Assembly: GCA_015501055.1 (NCBI GenBank)
Contig: JADNYV010000001.1
Location: 682,001-746,000 of the forward strand
Direction: 5' to 3'
Origin: Mucidula mucida
Taxonomy: Eukaryota; Basidiomycota; Agaricomycetes; Agaricales; Physalacriaceae
DNA length: 64,000 nucleotides
Below are positions 1-11,028 of this stretch, piece after piece. How positions within the stretch are numbered: the first letter of the stretch is position 1; each line of letters begins with the position of its first letter. The translations under genes were made by a program, and so were the position numbers. The notes beneath the pieces were generated by a model. It was given only the letters and a program-made list of their open reading frames with translations. It was not told the origin of the DNA and did not search any database.

Positions 1-408
1 ACTCGCACTCAAACATACAATTATACCCCCCAAACACTATGCTTTTATGTCTATGTTTTCGTCTATGCTTTTTCTCGCTATCGCTATTGCTATCGTTATT
101 GTATCATTATTATTGTTTTCTTTTACCACTACTGTATTGATATTTCCGTACGAAACGATGAAGAACTTGCTTGCAGAATGACGCTCTTTGCAGCTGGCGA
201 ACTCCGCTAAAAGAGGTGGTGGGCAAACTTGCGTCCCACACTTCCTCTTTTTCCAGTGGTACCATTCGGTGTCATACGGTATATAGAGTAGGAATAGATA
301 ACCTTATGTAGTGCGGTGTCCATATTAAAAACTTTTTCCCAATACTATCACGCATCAACGCATTAACTTATAACCTAACGAAAAGTACGACTACACGAGT
401 CCATCACT
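1..408. other. Intergenic, 3' flank
   Basis: No gene is visible. Bases 45-130 are low-complexity CTAT/ATTG-rich sequence. The rest is downstream flank of the minus-strand membrane-protein gene that stops at 409. Confidence 0.5.
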
Positions 409-1700
409 CTAGCGCTTCCCACCTTGAACAGGCGGCGTATACCCCGGCGGGGGCCCATCCGACGCCCACTGCAGCATATTCATCTGCTGGCGCAACGCCG
501 CTATCTGCGCCTTGAGCTCGTCCATCTCCTCGTCCCGTCCCCCCGGCGTCTGCGCCATCTCGTTCTGTATCGCGCGCATCTGCGCCTGCAAGCGCGTGCG
601 CCGCGGGTCTATGGGGGATGCGGGGGGTGCGGCGCCGGGTGGGAGTGAGGACGACGATGCTGCAGCGGACATGACGATGGCGCCGCTTGGTAAGGAGGAT
701 ACGACGTCTTGGGGTATATACGACGAGGACCTCATAGGGGTGTATTCAGAGGAAGAGGAGGATGGAGTAGTGAAAGCGGGATAATTGTATTCGGTGAGCG
801 GAAGGAGCGACTGCGCGTTGTCGTTATAGGGCGAGGACCTGGACATGGGTGGCTCGTGGTTAGGGTTATGGTACCGGCGGCGCCGCTTGAGGAAGAACAA
901 GATGGCTAGTCCGACTCCGAGCGCGGCGGCGAGTCCGCCGACTACGCCTCCGACGATGGCGCCAGTCGAGGAAGATGAGCCATGGCCATGAGAGGAAGAT
1001 GAGGTGGCGGAAGAAGAGGTTGAGGTAGAACTTGCTGTACCAGAGGCCGCCGCGTCTTCATCATATCTACAGGACCGTAAATGAGATGCATGATTTCGCT
1101 TCTGGAGGCGCGCGAACACACGTACGTATACACCGCATAGTCAAAGCTGACAAACACATTATAGTCAACGCCCGATGTGCTGACCAGCACGCTGTGCGCG
1201 CGCTGCTCGAGCCCCGCCACCGAGAATGCAAGCGCGTTGTACTCCAGCGCCGTTGTGATATCAGAGGGCGTGTGCGTGAACAGCCCGGCGCGCTCATCGT
1301 CCAGCGTGAAATTGCACTCCGTCCTCGTCGTAATGCCGCTTCCCTCGTTGTTGGCGAGGATAAAGTACACATACAACGCAACGCCTGTTTTGTTTGTTGG
1401 TATACATAAGAAAGTAGCAAGTAGGAGTAACGCACCCTCAAAAGAAAAAGAAATATTGGTCGACCCAAGGGTCGGATTATAAGTGGCCGCCATCCAAGTG
1501 CCGTCGAACGCTGAGGACGGGGAGGGCTGTATCGCGCACCGCGCGCAGTGCGTGCCGTCCCAGGCGCTCATGGGCTGATACACGGGCACCACGCCCGTTT
1601 CCGAGTCGCCGTTAGTGTCATCGATGGTGCGATTGACGCGCGCGCCGCGGGCGCAGTTTGCTAGCAAGCAAAGCAAGACGAGAAAGCAGGCGCCCATCAT
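409..1700 (-). CDS. Single-pass membrane protein with Ser/Thr-rich stalk
   Basis: Function not recognised. Three exons (1436-1700, 1126-1384, 409-1066) give about 393 residues. The 51-nt intron keeps the frame open if unspliced; the 59-nt intron (1067-1125) is needed to change frame into the C-terminal half. The chosen start (Met-Met-Gly) opens a hydrophobic signal peptide rich in Leu and Cys. An extracellular domain of about 170 residues follows, then a Ser/Thr-rich stalk, a glycine-zipper-like transmembrane helix near residues 210-234, a stop-transfer cluster (LKRRRR), and a cytoplasmic tail with a Gln/Met-rich coiled coil ending in a Pro-rich stretch. The layout resembles fungal surface-sensor proteins of the Wsc/Mid2 type, but no sensor domain is identified. 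An upstream in-frame Met would place 19 residues before the signal peptide and is less likely. Confidence 0.75.
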
Positions 1701-2355
1701 CAAAGTTGGGTCGTCAAAAACATGGAAAGTGTCAGTGATATGTATGGAATCAGGCACTAGGCTTTAGCGCGCCAGGGCCGTTTGATTGACAGGTTTTCCC
1801 CGGCGGGAGTAGAGTATTCTTCGCGCTGGCACTAGTGTGTACATTTATGATTATGGTCCTGGCCCCCCCCAGAGAAATTTCAAGGCGGTGGTAGAGGTGC
1901 GAGATTATGCCACCCGTCACATGACCGGAAAGACGCAACGACGCTCAAGGACATCTCAACGACCGTGGCTCAATTGGAAACTACGACGGACTCAAAGCTT
2001 TCAATTGAAGACCAACTGAAGACCAACCGATTGTCAAATGACTGGAACCAAAGAAAAACGTGGGCAGCAAGAACTTTGAAATGAGTCTTCGGGCCCCCCA
2101 GATTCTCAACCTCCCATTGCCCCCGGAGTTCCAGTGCAAAAGTGACCTATGAAAGCCTAGACTGCAATCCGTGTTGGGTGTGTATTCTTCAAGATCCGTT
2201 ACTGCGGGGATTCGAGGTCTGCTCAAGAGCACATCGATGTTGGAAAAGCCTAGACGAGTTCGCAGGCCGAGCGCTGAGGAGTCAACTCTCTTACTCTTCA
2301 TGTTGAGAGGTTGTTGATAAAGTATGATTACCATTTCACATAGACATAGATCACA
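1701..2355. other. Intergenic
   Basis: Lies between two minus-strand genes. The only long open frame (1981-2334, minus) has no recognisable motif and is not called. Confidence 0.5.
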
Positions 2356-3914
2356 TCACCTGGGCACATACCTCCCAACAGGGGACCGCGTCCTCGGACG
2401 CTCATACTGATAATAATCATCCCTCGCCCTCTTCACCGACATGCCCGGACTAGGACTCCTCGCGCGCCTCAACGAGGTCCTCCCATCATACATCGGGGGA
2501 TAATCACCTCGCGGGGGTGGTGGTGGTGGTGGTGGTGGCGCATAACGCCTATAATATTCATCGCGCTCCCACCTCTCTCTGTCCCATGAAGGAGGAGGAG
2601 GAGGCGAAGGGAAGCGCCTCTTGATCCTGTCTCTGTCTCTGGCTAGATCTGCTGCGCTTGGAGGGGAGAAGCGTCCGGGGTAAGAGCGTGCCCTCTCCCT
2701 CTCCGTGAGTTCTCTCTCCCTCTCTCTCTCCCTCTCCCTCTCGCGCTCCCTTTCTCTCATCTCCCGCTCTCGTAATTCCCGCTCCCGCTCCCTCTCATAT
2801 GGATCTTGGGGACGATAACTCTGTTCTGGAGGAGGACGATAGCTGTTTTCTGAAGGAGAAGGACGATAACTGTTTTCTGGTGGAGGAGGACGATAGTTGT
2901 TTTCATGACGGGTAGGAGGAGGGGGAGACGTATACTTGGAAGGAGGTGTAATTCGTTCTTGTAGCGGAGGAGGAGGAGGATTATCGATCCTCTCCTTCAA
3001 ACTCGGACGCGCGATACGGTCTTCGAGTTTAACAGGCGGGGGCGGAGGGGAGGGACGCCTCGCTGATGTAGAAGGTAGAGTAGGAGGTGGAGGAGGCGGT
3101 GGTCTTCTTTCTTCCAGCATCGGACGAGGCAGTCCCCTCTCCCTATCATCATAGGGCCTTCTATAATCCGACGGCGGCGGCGGCTCATAATGGCGTTCCT
3201 CAGCAGGCGGCCTCGGAATAGAACCTCTCCGGTCGTACGAGGGCGCATATCGATCTCGTTCCCGTTCCCGTTCGCGCTCTCTTTCCCTTTCTTTTTCTCT
3301 CTCATACAGATACCTCTCACGTTCACGATCTCTGTCTCTGTCCGGGTATCGTTCGCGCTCACCCAGAGGAGGCGCATCTGCAAGAGGCCGAGGCCGAGGA
3401 GGAGCCTGTGAAAAATCCCATCAGCAATACTCTTAGTCTACAGCAAAAGAAAGCCACGCACCTCCTCAGGCTCTTTCTCTTTCTGCTTCCCCTTGCCATT
3501 CATATCGGAATCACCATCAACATCAACAGGCCCCATCCACAATTCGCGCAGAATCTCCACGTGGGGCGTCGGCTTGTAGAACGGATGCTGCCCCGCCAGA
3601 ATAGCCCGTTTAAGTGCCTGCAGTATCCCCAGGTCCGCAGAGTTTGTGTTTTCCTCGTGGTGGTATTGAGCACCGTTATTGTTGTTGTCGTTGTTGTTGT
3701 GAAAAAAGGGTGTGAACATCGGAAAAGGCAGCATCGAGGACATGGTGTTTTCCAGCGGTTCTTGTTTGATTGTCGTCGTCGTCGTCGTCATCCCAGAGTT
3801 TTTAGAGCCAGAAGTCCCGAATGCCTCGGTGTCGGTCAGCGTCGTCACTGTTCGTTCGCGCTCGGGTCGGGGCCGTTTCGTGTAGTACGGGTGGTGGTGG
3901 TTATAAGAGGACAT
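2356..3914 (-). CDS. Pro/Arg/Glu-rich low-complexity protein
   Basis: Function not recognised. Two exons (3462-3914 and 2356-3405) with a 56-nt intron give about 500 residues. The N-terminal third holds His/Tyr, Thr and Asn runs and a short ordinary region (about residues 95-130, with LRELWMGPVDVDG) that is the most likely folded or conserved part. The C-terminal two thirds alternate RE/RD repeats with long proline runs and end in an Arg-rich segment containing RTRSP. Mixed RE/RD and polyproline composition is common in RNA-processing scaffolds, but that is inference from composition only. Start chosen at the Met that opens MSSYNHHH; 20 further in-frame codons lie upstream. Confidence 0.65.
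2516..2538. repeat. GGT trinucleotide microsatellite
   Basis: A near-perfect GGT run on the plus strand that encodes a polyproline run in the minus-strand gene around it. Its length is likely to vary between strains. Confidence 0.8.
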
Positions 3915-4928
3915 CGTGCTCGGCAGTGAACAAGGAATGGACGTCGGGGCTTTATATAGTGGACGACAATGCAAAGAAAACGAGGTTGGTGAATGCTGTT
4001 AGATGGTACTAAGGTAAGATCAGATGCCGTAGCAAAGCGCGTGTTCCGTATTCGGAATATGGTCCCTGACAGTTGTGCCCTACAAGTAACAAAGCGTACA
4101 GAAAAAAATGAACAAAATGCGAGCACATATGTACCCTCCGGTGGTGATCAATATAAATGAGAACCAGTCATACATAAATTAATCAAAAGGTTGGGTTGGT
4201 TGGTGTCAAGCATTCGAGGACTGCGTATCACATATCGATATCATCAACCACACCCAAAGACCAAAAAGCCCGCTCACCGATATCGATACCTCGCTCCGAG
4301 CCCTATGGCCACCCGCATTGTTTCCCGCCACAGTCACATTCACGTCCTCCCTGGCGGCATACATCGACCACGGCGCAGCCGGACACGGCTCGCCTCCTGG
4401 AGCGGGAAGCCCCTCAAACATCATGAGGTCCACAAAGTCGTGCTCCAAGAGCGTTATCGTTGTGTCTTCGTTCATGAGAAAGGTTTAAAGATATACAGGG
4501 GTCGGGTTCAAGTTGACGTTGATCTAGTGTTGGGTTATTTTATATCAAGAATCGAGCGGGTGCTTAGCCAAAAAGGAGAGACAATGCAGATGCACACGCG
4601 AGCATAGTACAATAGAACTGTACAGAAGAACGACTAGGTGGAGAGATTCAAGCACATGATAGAGAGAGAAACAATACGCGCGCATACAATAACAAAATAC
4701 ACAATGGGAGAAAGAAACTTAGAAAGAGTCAGTTATTCATCACTTTGAAAACCAAGAGTTCCGTGTCTGATTGCTATACGAATACAAATGACAGGAGATA
4801 ATAACGATACAAGATAGTAATAATGCGATAGAGATAAAGATAGCAAGAGCATGGTCATAGCAGCATAGCATGTGCGAGAGGACGAAAAATGCAAAAGAAA
4901 AGTGACCACATAATGTGCGGGCCACCTA
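3915..4928. other. Intergenic with one weak ORF
   Basis: An 89-codon minus-strand frame (4206-4475) contains a plausible intron near its 3' end, but it has no recognised motif and no clear partner exon. It could be a small gene or chance. Nothing else is seen between the low-complexity gene and the HD1 stop codon. Confidence 0.35.
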
Positions 4929-7079
4929 CTAAACACCGAGACTATTCCAATCCACGCCCAGATCAAGATTCAAGCTGTCGTAGTTGAAACTCCACGATTG
5001 CGAGTCGAAATCAAACGGCAGATCATCAGCCAAGGGCTGGATGGGAATGTAATGGTCCATGGCGGGCGTGGCTGAGGACAGGCTTTTATCGGTAGGTGCA
5101 GACATATAGGCGGGCGAGAACAAATCGAGGTTGAGCAGTTCCGGGAACGAAGCGTCCGGGAGGGTGGAGACATTGAGTGTGGCGGGTTGTGGTTGTGGTT
5201 CGTAGGAGGAAAAATCCCACGAGGGCAGGGCGACATGGTCGGCAGTCTCTGGGGTGGAAGCTATACAAAATGGTCAGTCAGTGTGAACGACGGTAGGAAG
5301 ATGGATACGAAAGGTCTGTGCGGACGCCTCCATCCGGATATGGAAAGAAAACAATGAGGCTGCTTTTCATATCCAATTCTCAATTGGAAACAAGGAAGGC
5401 ACGGAGAATGCAGAGGAGGAATATAAAACCCCGGAGGCAAAGGTTCATCCATTCCTTGCCCCCGCAGCAACACAGCGTAGGGCAAACCGACACAAGAAGG
5501 AATGAAAAAGGGTACTCACGTCCAGAACTGCCACACTCACTTCCATCCTCGCTTTCATCGTCGACAAGCACCGGCACTGCGTACCGGTCGTAATTGAAGG
5601 TATTCAATGACACTTGGGCGGGGGGCACCCATGCTGATGTCTTCCAGTGTGTGAGCTCTGGCGGAGTCGATAAAGACATCGTCGGGAGCGAACAGTGTCG
5701 CTTGGATGGCGGAGGGGTCCCGTCATCAGATTCAGGTGACTCTGAGCGGCTGCGTTTCTTGGATTGAGCTTCCTCGGATTCTGACCGGGCACGTTTATGA
5801 GTCGGCTCAGAGACCACCCTTCGCCACGACGCCTCATCCTCCTCCGCCTTTCTCTTCAAGTTCTTCTTCTCTGCGAATTCCTCCCAGTCCACCTGGTCGA
5901 GAACCTTGGCCACTTCTGTCGGACCTTGTCTCCGCTCAGCCATGCTCTTCAACTCGTGCACAATCACCACCAACTCGGCGTCCAATCCCTTCATCTTACC
6001 ACCCAGGCCGGCCGGTCCCCGATACTTGTCCCATTCATCAAAGCTTGGTTCTCGCGAATGTTCGAAGCGCCACAAACCCTCGAGCCACGCAATCATCTGC
6101 CACTGCGTCCAATGCGGCTTGGGAAAATACCGCTTTTGTATGCGGTTCCAGCCGAGCTTGGAACGGAGGGAGCGAAAGTATGTGTTCACGTCTTTTTCAG
6201 AGGTGGAGGTGGAAGAGGCTACGTGTGTGAGGAAGGACTTATGAGGATACGGATTGTATGGGTTCGCAACGAAATGCTCAAGAATGGGCTGGATGTATGT
6301 AGGGGAGGGCGTGGGTGTTGTGGGGGTAGGCGGCAAGGTGTCGGTGGATGGCGAGGGTGAGCGGGAAGAGGCGGACGGAGAAGATGGACCGGCAACGCCA
6401 GTAGGTTCTATTTCTGCGGAGAGGTTCGTCACTGAAATAAAAGGGAAGACGAAAACATACCAGACTCTACGGTAGTTAGAGGGGGAGGTACCTGCACTCG
6501 ACTGGAGAGCGTCGGTTGGGGGGAGGGAGAGGCTGTAGGCGCATCGGATGCTGTGTAAATCTCCTCCTGGTGAGAACACACGTGTTCGGTGTTCTCAGAA
6601 GGGTGTAAAGGTTGTTGTGTAAACGGTACGGGGGAAGTGGCAGGCGGCGAAGGAGATGGCGAGTCGCGTTCGAGCTGCACAAGCTTGGCTTTCGCTGCTT
6701 CGTTTGACGTGTGCAATCTCTCGAACAGCAGATGGTCCGCCTTGTCGAGCTCGAGAAGAGTCTCACAGCGCGCCTGGATAGCATCTGCAACCCCGAAAGC
6801 CAAAAGGGAGGGTGGAATACTGGGTGGCTGGGAAGCGTCGTCAGCAGATTGACCTTCGAGGGACAATTGATCAAGGGTTTCCCGTAAAGCGTCGATAGTA
6901 GCTGAAAAGCTGTCCGCCAGATCCCCGCTTCGGTCCTCGAAAAGCCCGTCAGATTGTTGTTCCAAATCGGTGAACAGCGTTTGCCAATCAGCAACGAACT
7001 GGTCCAAGCCTGGGCCGGTATCTGAGATGTGGAGGATGGACTGAATAGTCGAAACAAAGCGGTGCTGTATACCGGCCAT
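4929..7079 (-). CDS. HD1: HD1 mating-type homeodomain protein
   Basis: HD1-class (A/alpha mating locus) transcription factor, expected to dimerise with a compatible HD2 protein in the dikaryon. Three exons (6461-7079, 5520-6413, 4929-5260) give about 614 residues; introns are 47 and 259 nt. The first acceptor is the CCGCAG at 6414, because the nearer TTTCAG would leave a 29-nt intron. The N-terminal ~200 residues should be the specificity/dimerisation region. The homeodomain spans about residues 245-303, with NPYNPYPHKSF before helix 1 and DVNTYFRSLRSKLGW as helix 3. The usual WFxNxR signature reads YFRSLR here. Basic, Ser-rich nuclear-localisation-like stretches follow, then an acidic/hydrophobic C-terminus ending DWNSLGV. 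It is transcribed away from HD2. Start could alternatively be 7121. Confidence 0.88.
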
Positions 7080-7237
7080 GATGGTGAAAGGCAGGTGAGA
7101 GCAGAAATCTGTCGGAGCCATCAGTTCATTGTGCTCAGGTAATCAGCGCTGTCACTATGCTGTCACGCTCCGCCACATTGAATACAAAATGCAGTCCTAC
7201 GATGCTTGTATTCTCATCGCTGCCCCCTGCAATAGGT

Positions 7238-7514
7238 GCGAGTGATCTCCTTCAACGCGCGCACCGGATCGCGCATCTGTTGAACGATACTCTCGGTTGT
7301 CGATTTGTCGATCCTAGTCCGACAATGCTTTTGACCATCCCCATGTTGAACCTACAACTTCCTTCTGAGGTCAGAGCCGAATTATTCGACCCTACCGTCC
7401 TCCAAGATACACTTTACGACGCAGTCAAAGGCTCTAAATCGGGATATCAACGCATCTCGGTACCAGACCGAAGCGTTTCCAGGTCTACTTAAACAATATC
7501 TCTCTGCCAAGCAG
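7238..7514 (+). pseudogene. Relict second HD2 copy (5' part)
   Basis: Translation from 7238 matches the N-terminus of the neighbouring HD2 protein: SDLLQRAHRIAHLLNDTLG versus SDILQRALRIAQRFKETVG, then LNLQLPSEVRAELFD versus LTLQLPPEVSAELAD. The two lose register at YQRI. Bases 7461-7514 then encode, in another frame, YQTEAFPGLLKQYLSAK, matching HD2 FQTEAVPGLFKQYLSAK. So about 24 codons are deleted and the frame is broken. No homeodomain or 3' half is found. It has the same orientation as the intact HD2. Confidence 0.85.
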
Positions 7515-8519
7515 GTTATTTGTCAAGCACGTATGTTTTGTTTCCCGCATTTTGTTCTTATTTCCTGACTTTTGGTGTGCTTATCCGGGTAGATCGACCC
7601 ACCACGACCTTTTTGTAGATCCAGAGGTTGTTTTCCCGCTCTTTCTTTGATTCATGCATGCCATGTACCCCTTGATTCCCTGTTCGTTGAAGAGCCGGTA
7701 TGCGAAGCCCATGACCATGATACCATTCTTATCCTCATCCATCCCGGCCTGCTGTCCCTGTACGAAGTCGTGGTTTTGACCTCTCGCACCGATAAGCTTC
7801 GACAATCAGATCGCAATCGTCCAGGCCAGTCCGGTCTTTCTAGGAATGAATTCAAATGATATGTTGCCCAAACTAAAGGATCACTTCACAATGTTACTGT
7901 CCTTTTCTGGTTTGCTGTTACTATTCCATAGGTGCCTGCTCGGTGCAGAAAGCAACGAGATCCCATTACAATACACCAATTTGAACACGTCCCAGGTCCC
8001 AGGTCCCCTGGCGTACGCTTCCCCACATCCTTGGAGAGCACGGCCTCGAGCTAGCTGGCTGGCCACAGGGTATTCCGCCACCCGACCGTCCATATAAGCA
8101 CAACGCTAAAGGCATTATGGGACTCAGTCTGAAGGAGGTGAAGAGTCTGTATGACGCGATGCCGAATATTGTGTTTTGCCCGATTGCGCGCGCGCGACTG
8201 AACAAGTCGACTCGCACAAAGCAGAGGAACAAAGGGGAAACAGAATAAGCCTGAGGTTATGAAGGAGAAACGGATGCCATTGCATGCCATACAGTGAATT
8301 GTCTCGGAGATTCATGTCACAACCGCACTTTAGAACGCGGGAGTAAATTCGCTAAAACCATGTCATTGTAAGTACGGTAGATTGCTTTGCGAAGTCTGGA
8401 CTGTGAAGTCGATTTGAAACTCAGCCCATTGTGCTTAGCTAAGACCATCATTACCGTTATGGATCCCATTGTTCTCGCCCAAAAGATCATAGCTGTTTCT
8501 TTCTCTGTTCCACCATACC
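7515..8519. other. HD intergenic region, upstream of HD2
   Basis: No gene is called. A minus-strand frame (7581-7805) has a protein-like composition but no recognised motif and may be another relict. The remainder should include the HD2 promoter. Confidence 0.4.
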
Positions 8520-10273
8520 ATGACTGGAAATACCCGCTCTGATATCCTCCAGCGTGCATTACGCATCGCCCAGCGCTTCAAGGAGACCGTTGGACCACTA
8601 TGTGTGGACGCGACTGCCGCTCCGCGAAGGCCTGCAACCATTCCCATACCACAATTAACACTTCAACTTCCCCCCGAAGTCAGTGCAGAATTGGCCGATA
8701 CATCGGTCATTCAGCAACTTCGCGATACGTTGCAGCGCGCCGTTACTGGCTCCGAAGCGGAATACCGACGCATATATGACAGAGCATGCCAGCGCGCTCT
8801 GCAGCCTGACGTGCTTCGTGCGCTATCGACATTACTGGCAAAGCGCTTCCAGACCGAGGCAGTGCCAGGCCTTTTTAAGCAATACCTCTCCGCTAAGGAG
8901 GAAATCGCGCGCTCAATACAAGCCGCGTCGACAATACCCTCAACTTCTTCAAAACCTTTCAACCATGTACGTCTTTCCTCTTCTTTGTCTCCCTTGCTCA
9001 CTTTACTTCAGGCATTCATCCCCATTCTCACCGCGTACTTTATGTGGAACGCATTTCCCCCAGCGGCCGACAAACGCATCCTTGCTTCCAAAGGCCTTAT
9101 GACTGACCGCCAAATAGACGTCTGGGTAAGCACTTGTATTCTCCACGACATGCGCATTCTAATTGCTCGTAGTTCCAAAACCGACGTGCCTTAGCGCGCA
9201 AACATGGCATGCGCATCGAAAAGGCGGCATACAAAACCAAGACCAAGGTCCCGGCTGAGCTCATGAAAGAAATTAACGAATTTACTTCGTTCTCATCGCC
9301 AGGGTACCAGCAGCAGACTCGCAAGGACGACGAAGAGCGGCAGTGGCGTTGGAGTGTCGGATGGGGCAGCCTCGGCTTGAGCGGGCTCTGGGAGCGCGGG
9401 CGCATTGTGGCGCACAGCGTCCTAGAACAGAACAAGCAGGATATCAAAGTAAAGCCAGTGGATGTCCTGGCTATGCATGCACCCCTGGAAAACGCTCCGC
9501 AGAGTATGGAAGACTGGGCGACGCTTAGGAAGGAGGGCAAGATCGCCTTTGACTATGCGTGGCTCAAGGCGCCGTATGCGCAGAGAACGACGGTCGTAAG
9601 GAGTCCTGCCCCGCCTGTTCCTGATCCACGCCCAAGTGAACAGGGCGAGGTGAGCCTTCGTCGTGTCACGGAGATGTTTGCGGATGCGGGACGGACACAT
9701 TTCGGGCTGCTTGGTGTAAGGAATGAGGGGGAAGTGGCGAGCCAGTACGTGGTTGGTTCTGCGACGATGGGGGTGACGCGAGATGTGCGGTGGTATGTGT
9801 CCAGGATTGGCTCGTGGAATGCACCGCGGAGCAGACCAGCAGCGGTCCAGGAGGTGGAAGTCAAGGCGAAGAAGAGAAAGACACCTGAGAAGAAGGAGAA
9901 GAAGAGGCTTGGCGAACGGAGGCAGCCCACCTCGCGGTACGAGCCGTATCCGGGCTCTTCGCGTTCTTCCAAGTCGTCCCTTCGCTCCCATGGTTCTTCA
10001 TCGTCGCTGTCCTCTGTCTCATCGCGCACCCCTTCCCTTACCTACTCGGCCTCGTCGGATGAGGACGACGATATGGACGACCTTTTCGGGAACGGTGTTC
10101 AGCTTGACCTCGACGGCTTTACTCCTGTCGCTGACGGGAAAAGGATGATGAATCCCTCGACTGATCCATACGTGTCGATGGGAATGGACATGCATGGGAT
10201 GGGGTATGGGTACTCCAATATTGATCTAGGCGTGAATTATGGTTCATGGGGTCTGCTCGGGGATGTGTTTTGA
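8520..10273 (+). CDS. HD2: HD2 mating-type homeodomain protein
   Basis: HD2-class mating-type transcription factor, partner of HD1. Three exons (8520-8966, 9012-9125, 9173-10273) with 45- and 47-nt introns give 553 residues. The first ~145 residues are the expected dimerisation/specificity region. The homeodomain covers about residues 145-200 and ends in the canonical recognition helix DRQIDVWFQNRRALARKHG (W187, F188, N190, R192); the second intron splits it exactly after the Trp, in phase 0. A Lys/Arg-rich stretch after residue ~385 is nuclear-localisation-like, followed by Ser-rich and acidic segments and a Met/Gly/Tyr-rich C-terminus. HD1 and HD2 point away from each other, as in other agaricomycete A loci. 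Confidence 0.95.
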
Positions 10274-10438
10274 TTTGTCTGCTTTGCTTTGCGTCTTGCT
10301 GTGTATGTTTATTATTTATTTATTATGTACAATTGTCAAAGTAGCTATACGTCGTTTGTAACCTAATGATACAGAAGAAACTTCCAAAGAGACGAAGTCG
10401 TTTTCGAGTTTGTCTGATTACAACCCTCTCTTTTTGAA

Positions 10439-10990
10439 TCACACCCCCAGAGAAAACTCGGTCTCAACAGTAAACGGGTGCATCTTGAGAGTTTCTCGCG
10501 TCCTTACGCCTACACTCTCTGGATCTGTTGCTGTCACATTCCACTTGCCAATTTCCTGCATTGTTATTTTTCGTTTCATGATATCTGCGTGCCTCCCCGT
10601 CGTATATCTTGACTTGCAGTCGCTTGTGCTCTTTTCGATGTGTAGGTGCCATACATTATTTCTCCCGAATACAATTTCACAACAGACCATGATAGATGGA
10701 CGAGATTCATATAATCAAACAAGAAATATGAGCTTCACATTGTGGTCGACCTCATGATAGCCCCGTTCCTGCTTCGCCTTTTATATCGCACCGAGCGAAT
10801 ACAGACGGGTTACCTGCTCAGAACGAGTTCTTGCGTGCTGCAACACGCGGCGTAGAGGGTGATGTTTGGGTCGTATACCTCCTGGTGACCTTGCGTAAGG
10901 CATGCAACAAGTTTTTGGGGCGGTGGATGATTGTGGGAGCGCAGTATCAATGCGAATTCCGAGTCCGGAAGAACAGAGATCATTTGGCAT
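10439..10990 (-). pseudogene. Family B copy 1, unrecognised, probably broken
   Basis: Two coding-like stretches on the minus strand resemble a locus at 43.2-43.7 kb. The upstream stretch (about 10810-10960) contains QEVYDPNITLYAACCS, compared with KEVYNEARTMCIIGSS there. The downstream stretch (10439-10750) contains KLIFLV, then an in-frame TGA, then YESRPSIM, and ends in KITMQEIGKWNVTA and FTVETEFSLGV, compared with KISAGDLSAVLTA and FTITPFSVDV. The stop and an unresolved frame change between the two parts suggest a pseudogene, although an unrecognised intron could explain one of them. Function unknown. Confidence 0.4.
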
Positions 10991-11028
10991 AAGATTGGTA
11001 AAATATGGTAGTACAAACAGGATGGCGT

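Noticed and set aside
6432..6460. 29-nt intron in HD1 using the TTTCAG acceptor
   Set aside because: Too short for a fungal intron. The CCGCAG acceptor 18 nt downstream gives a 47-nt intron in the same phase.
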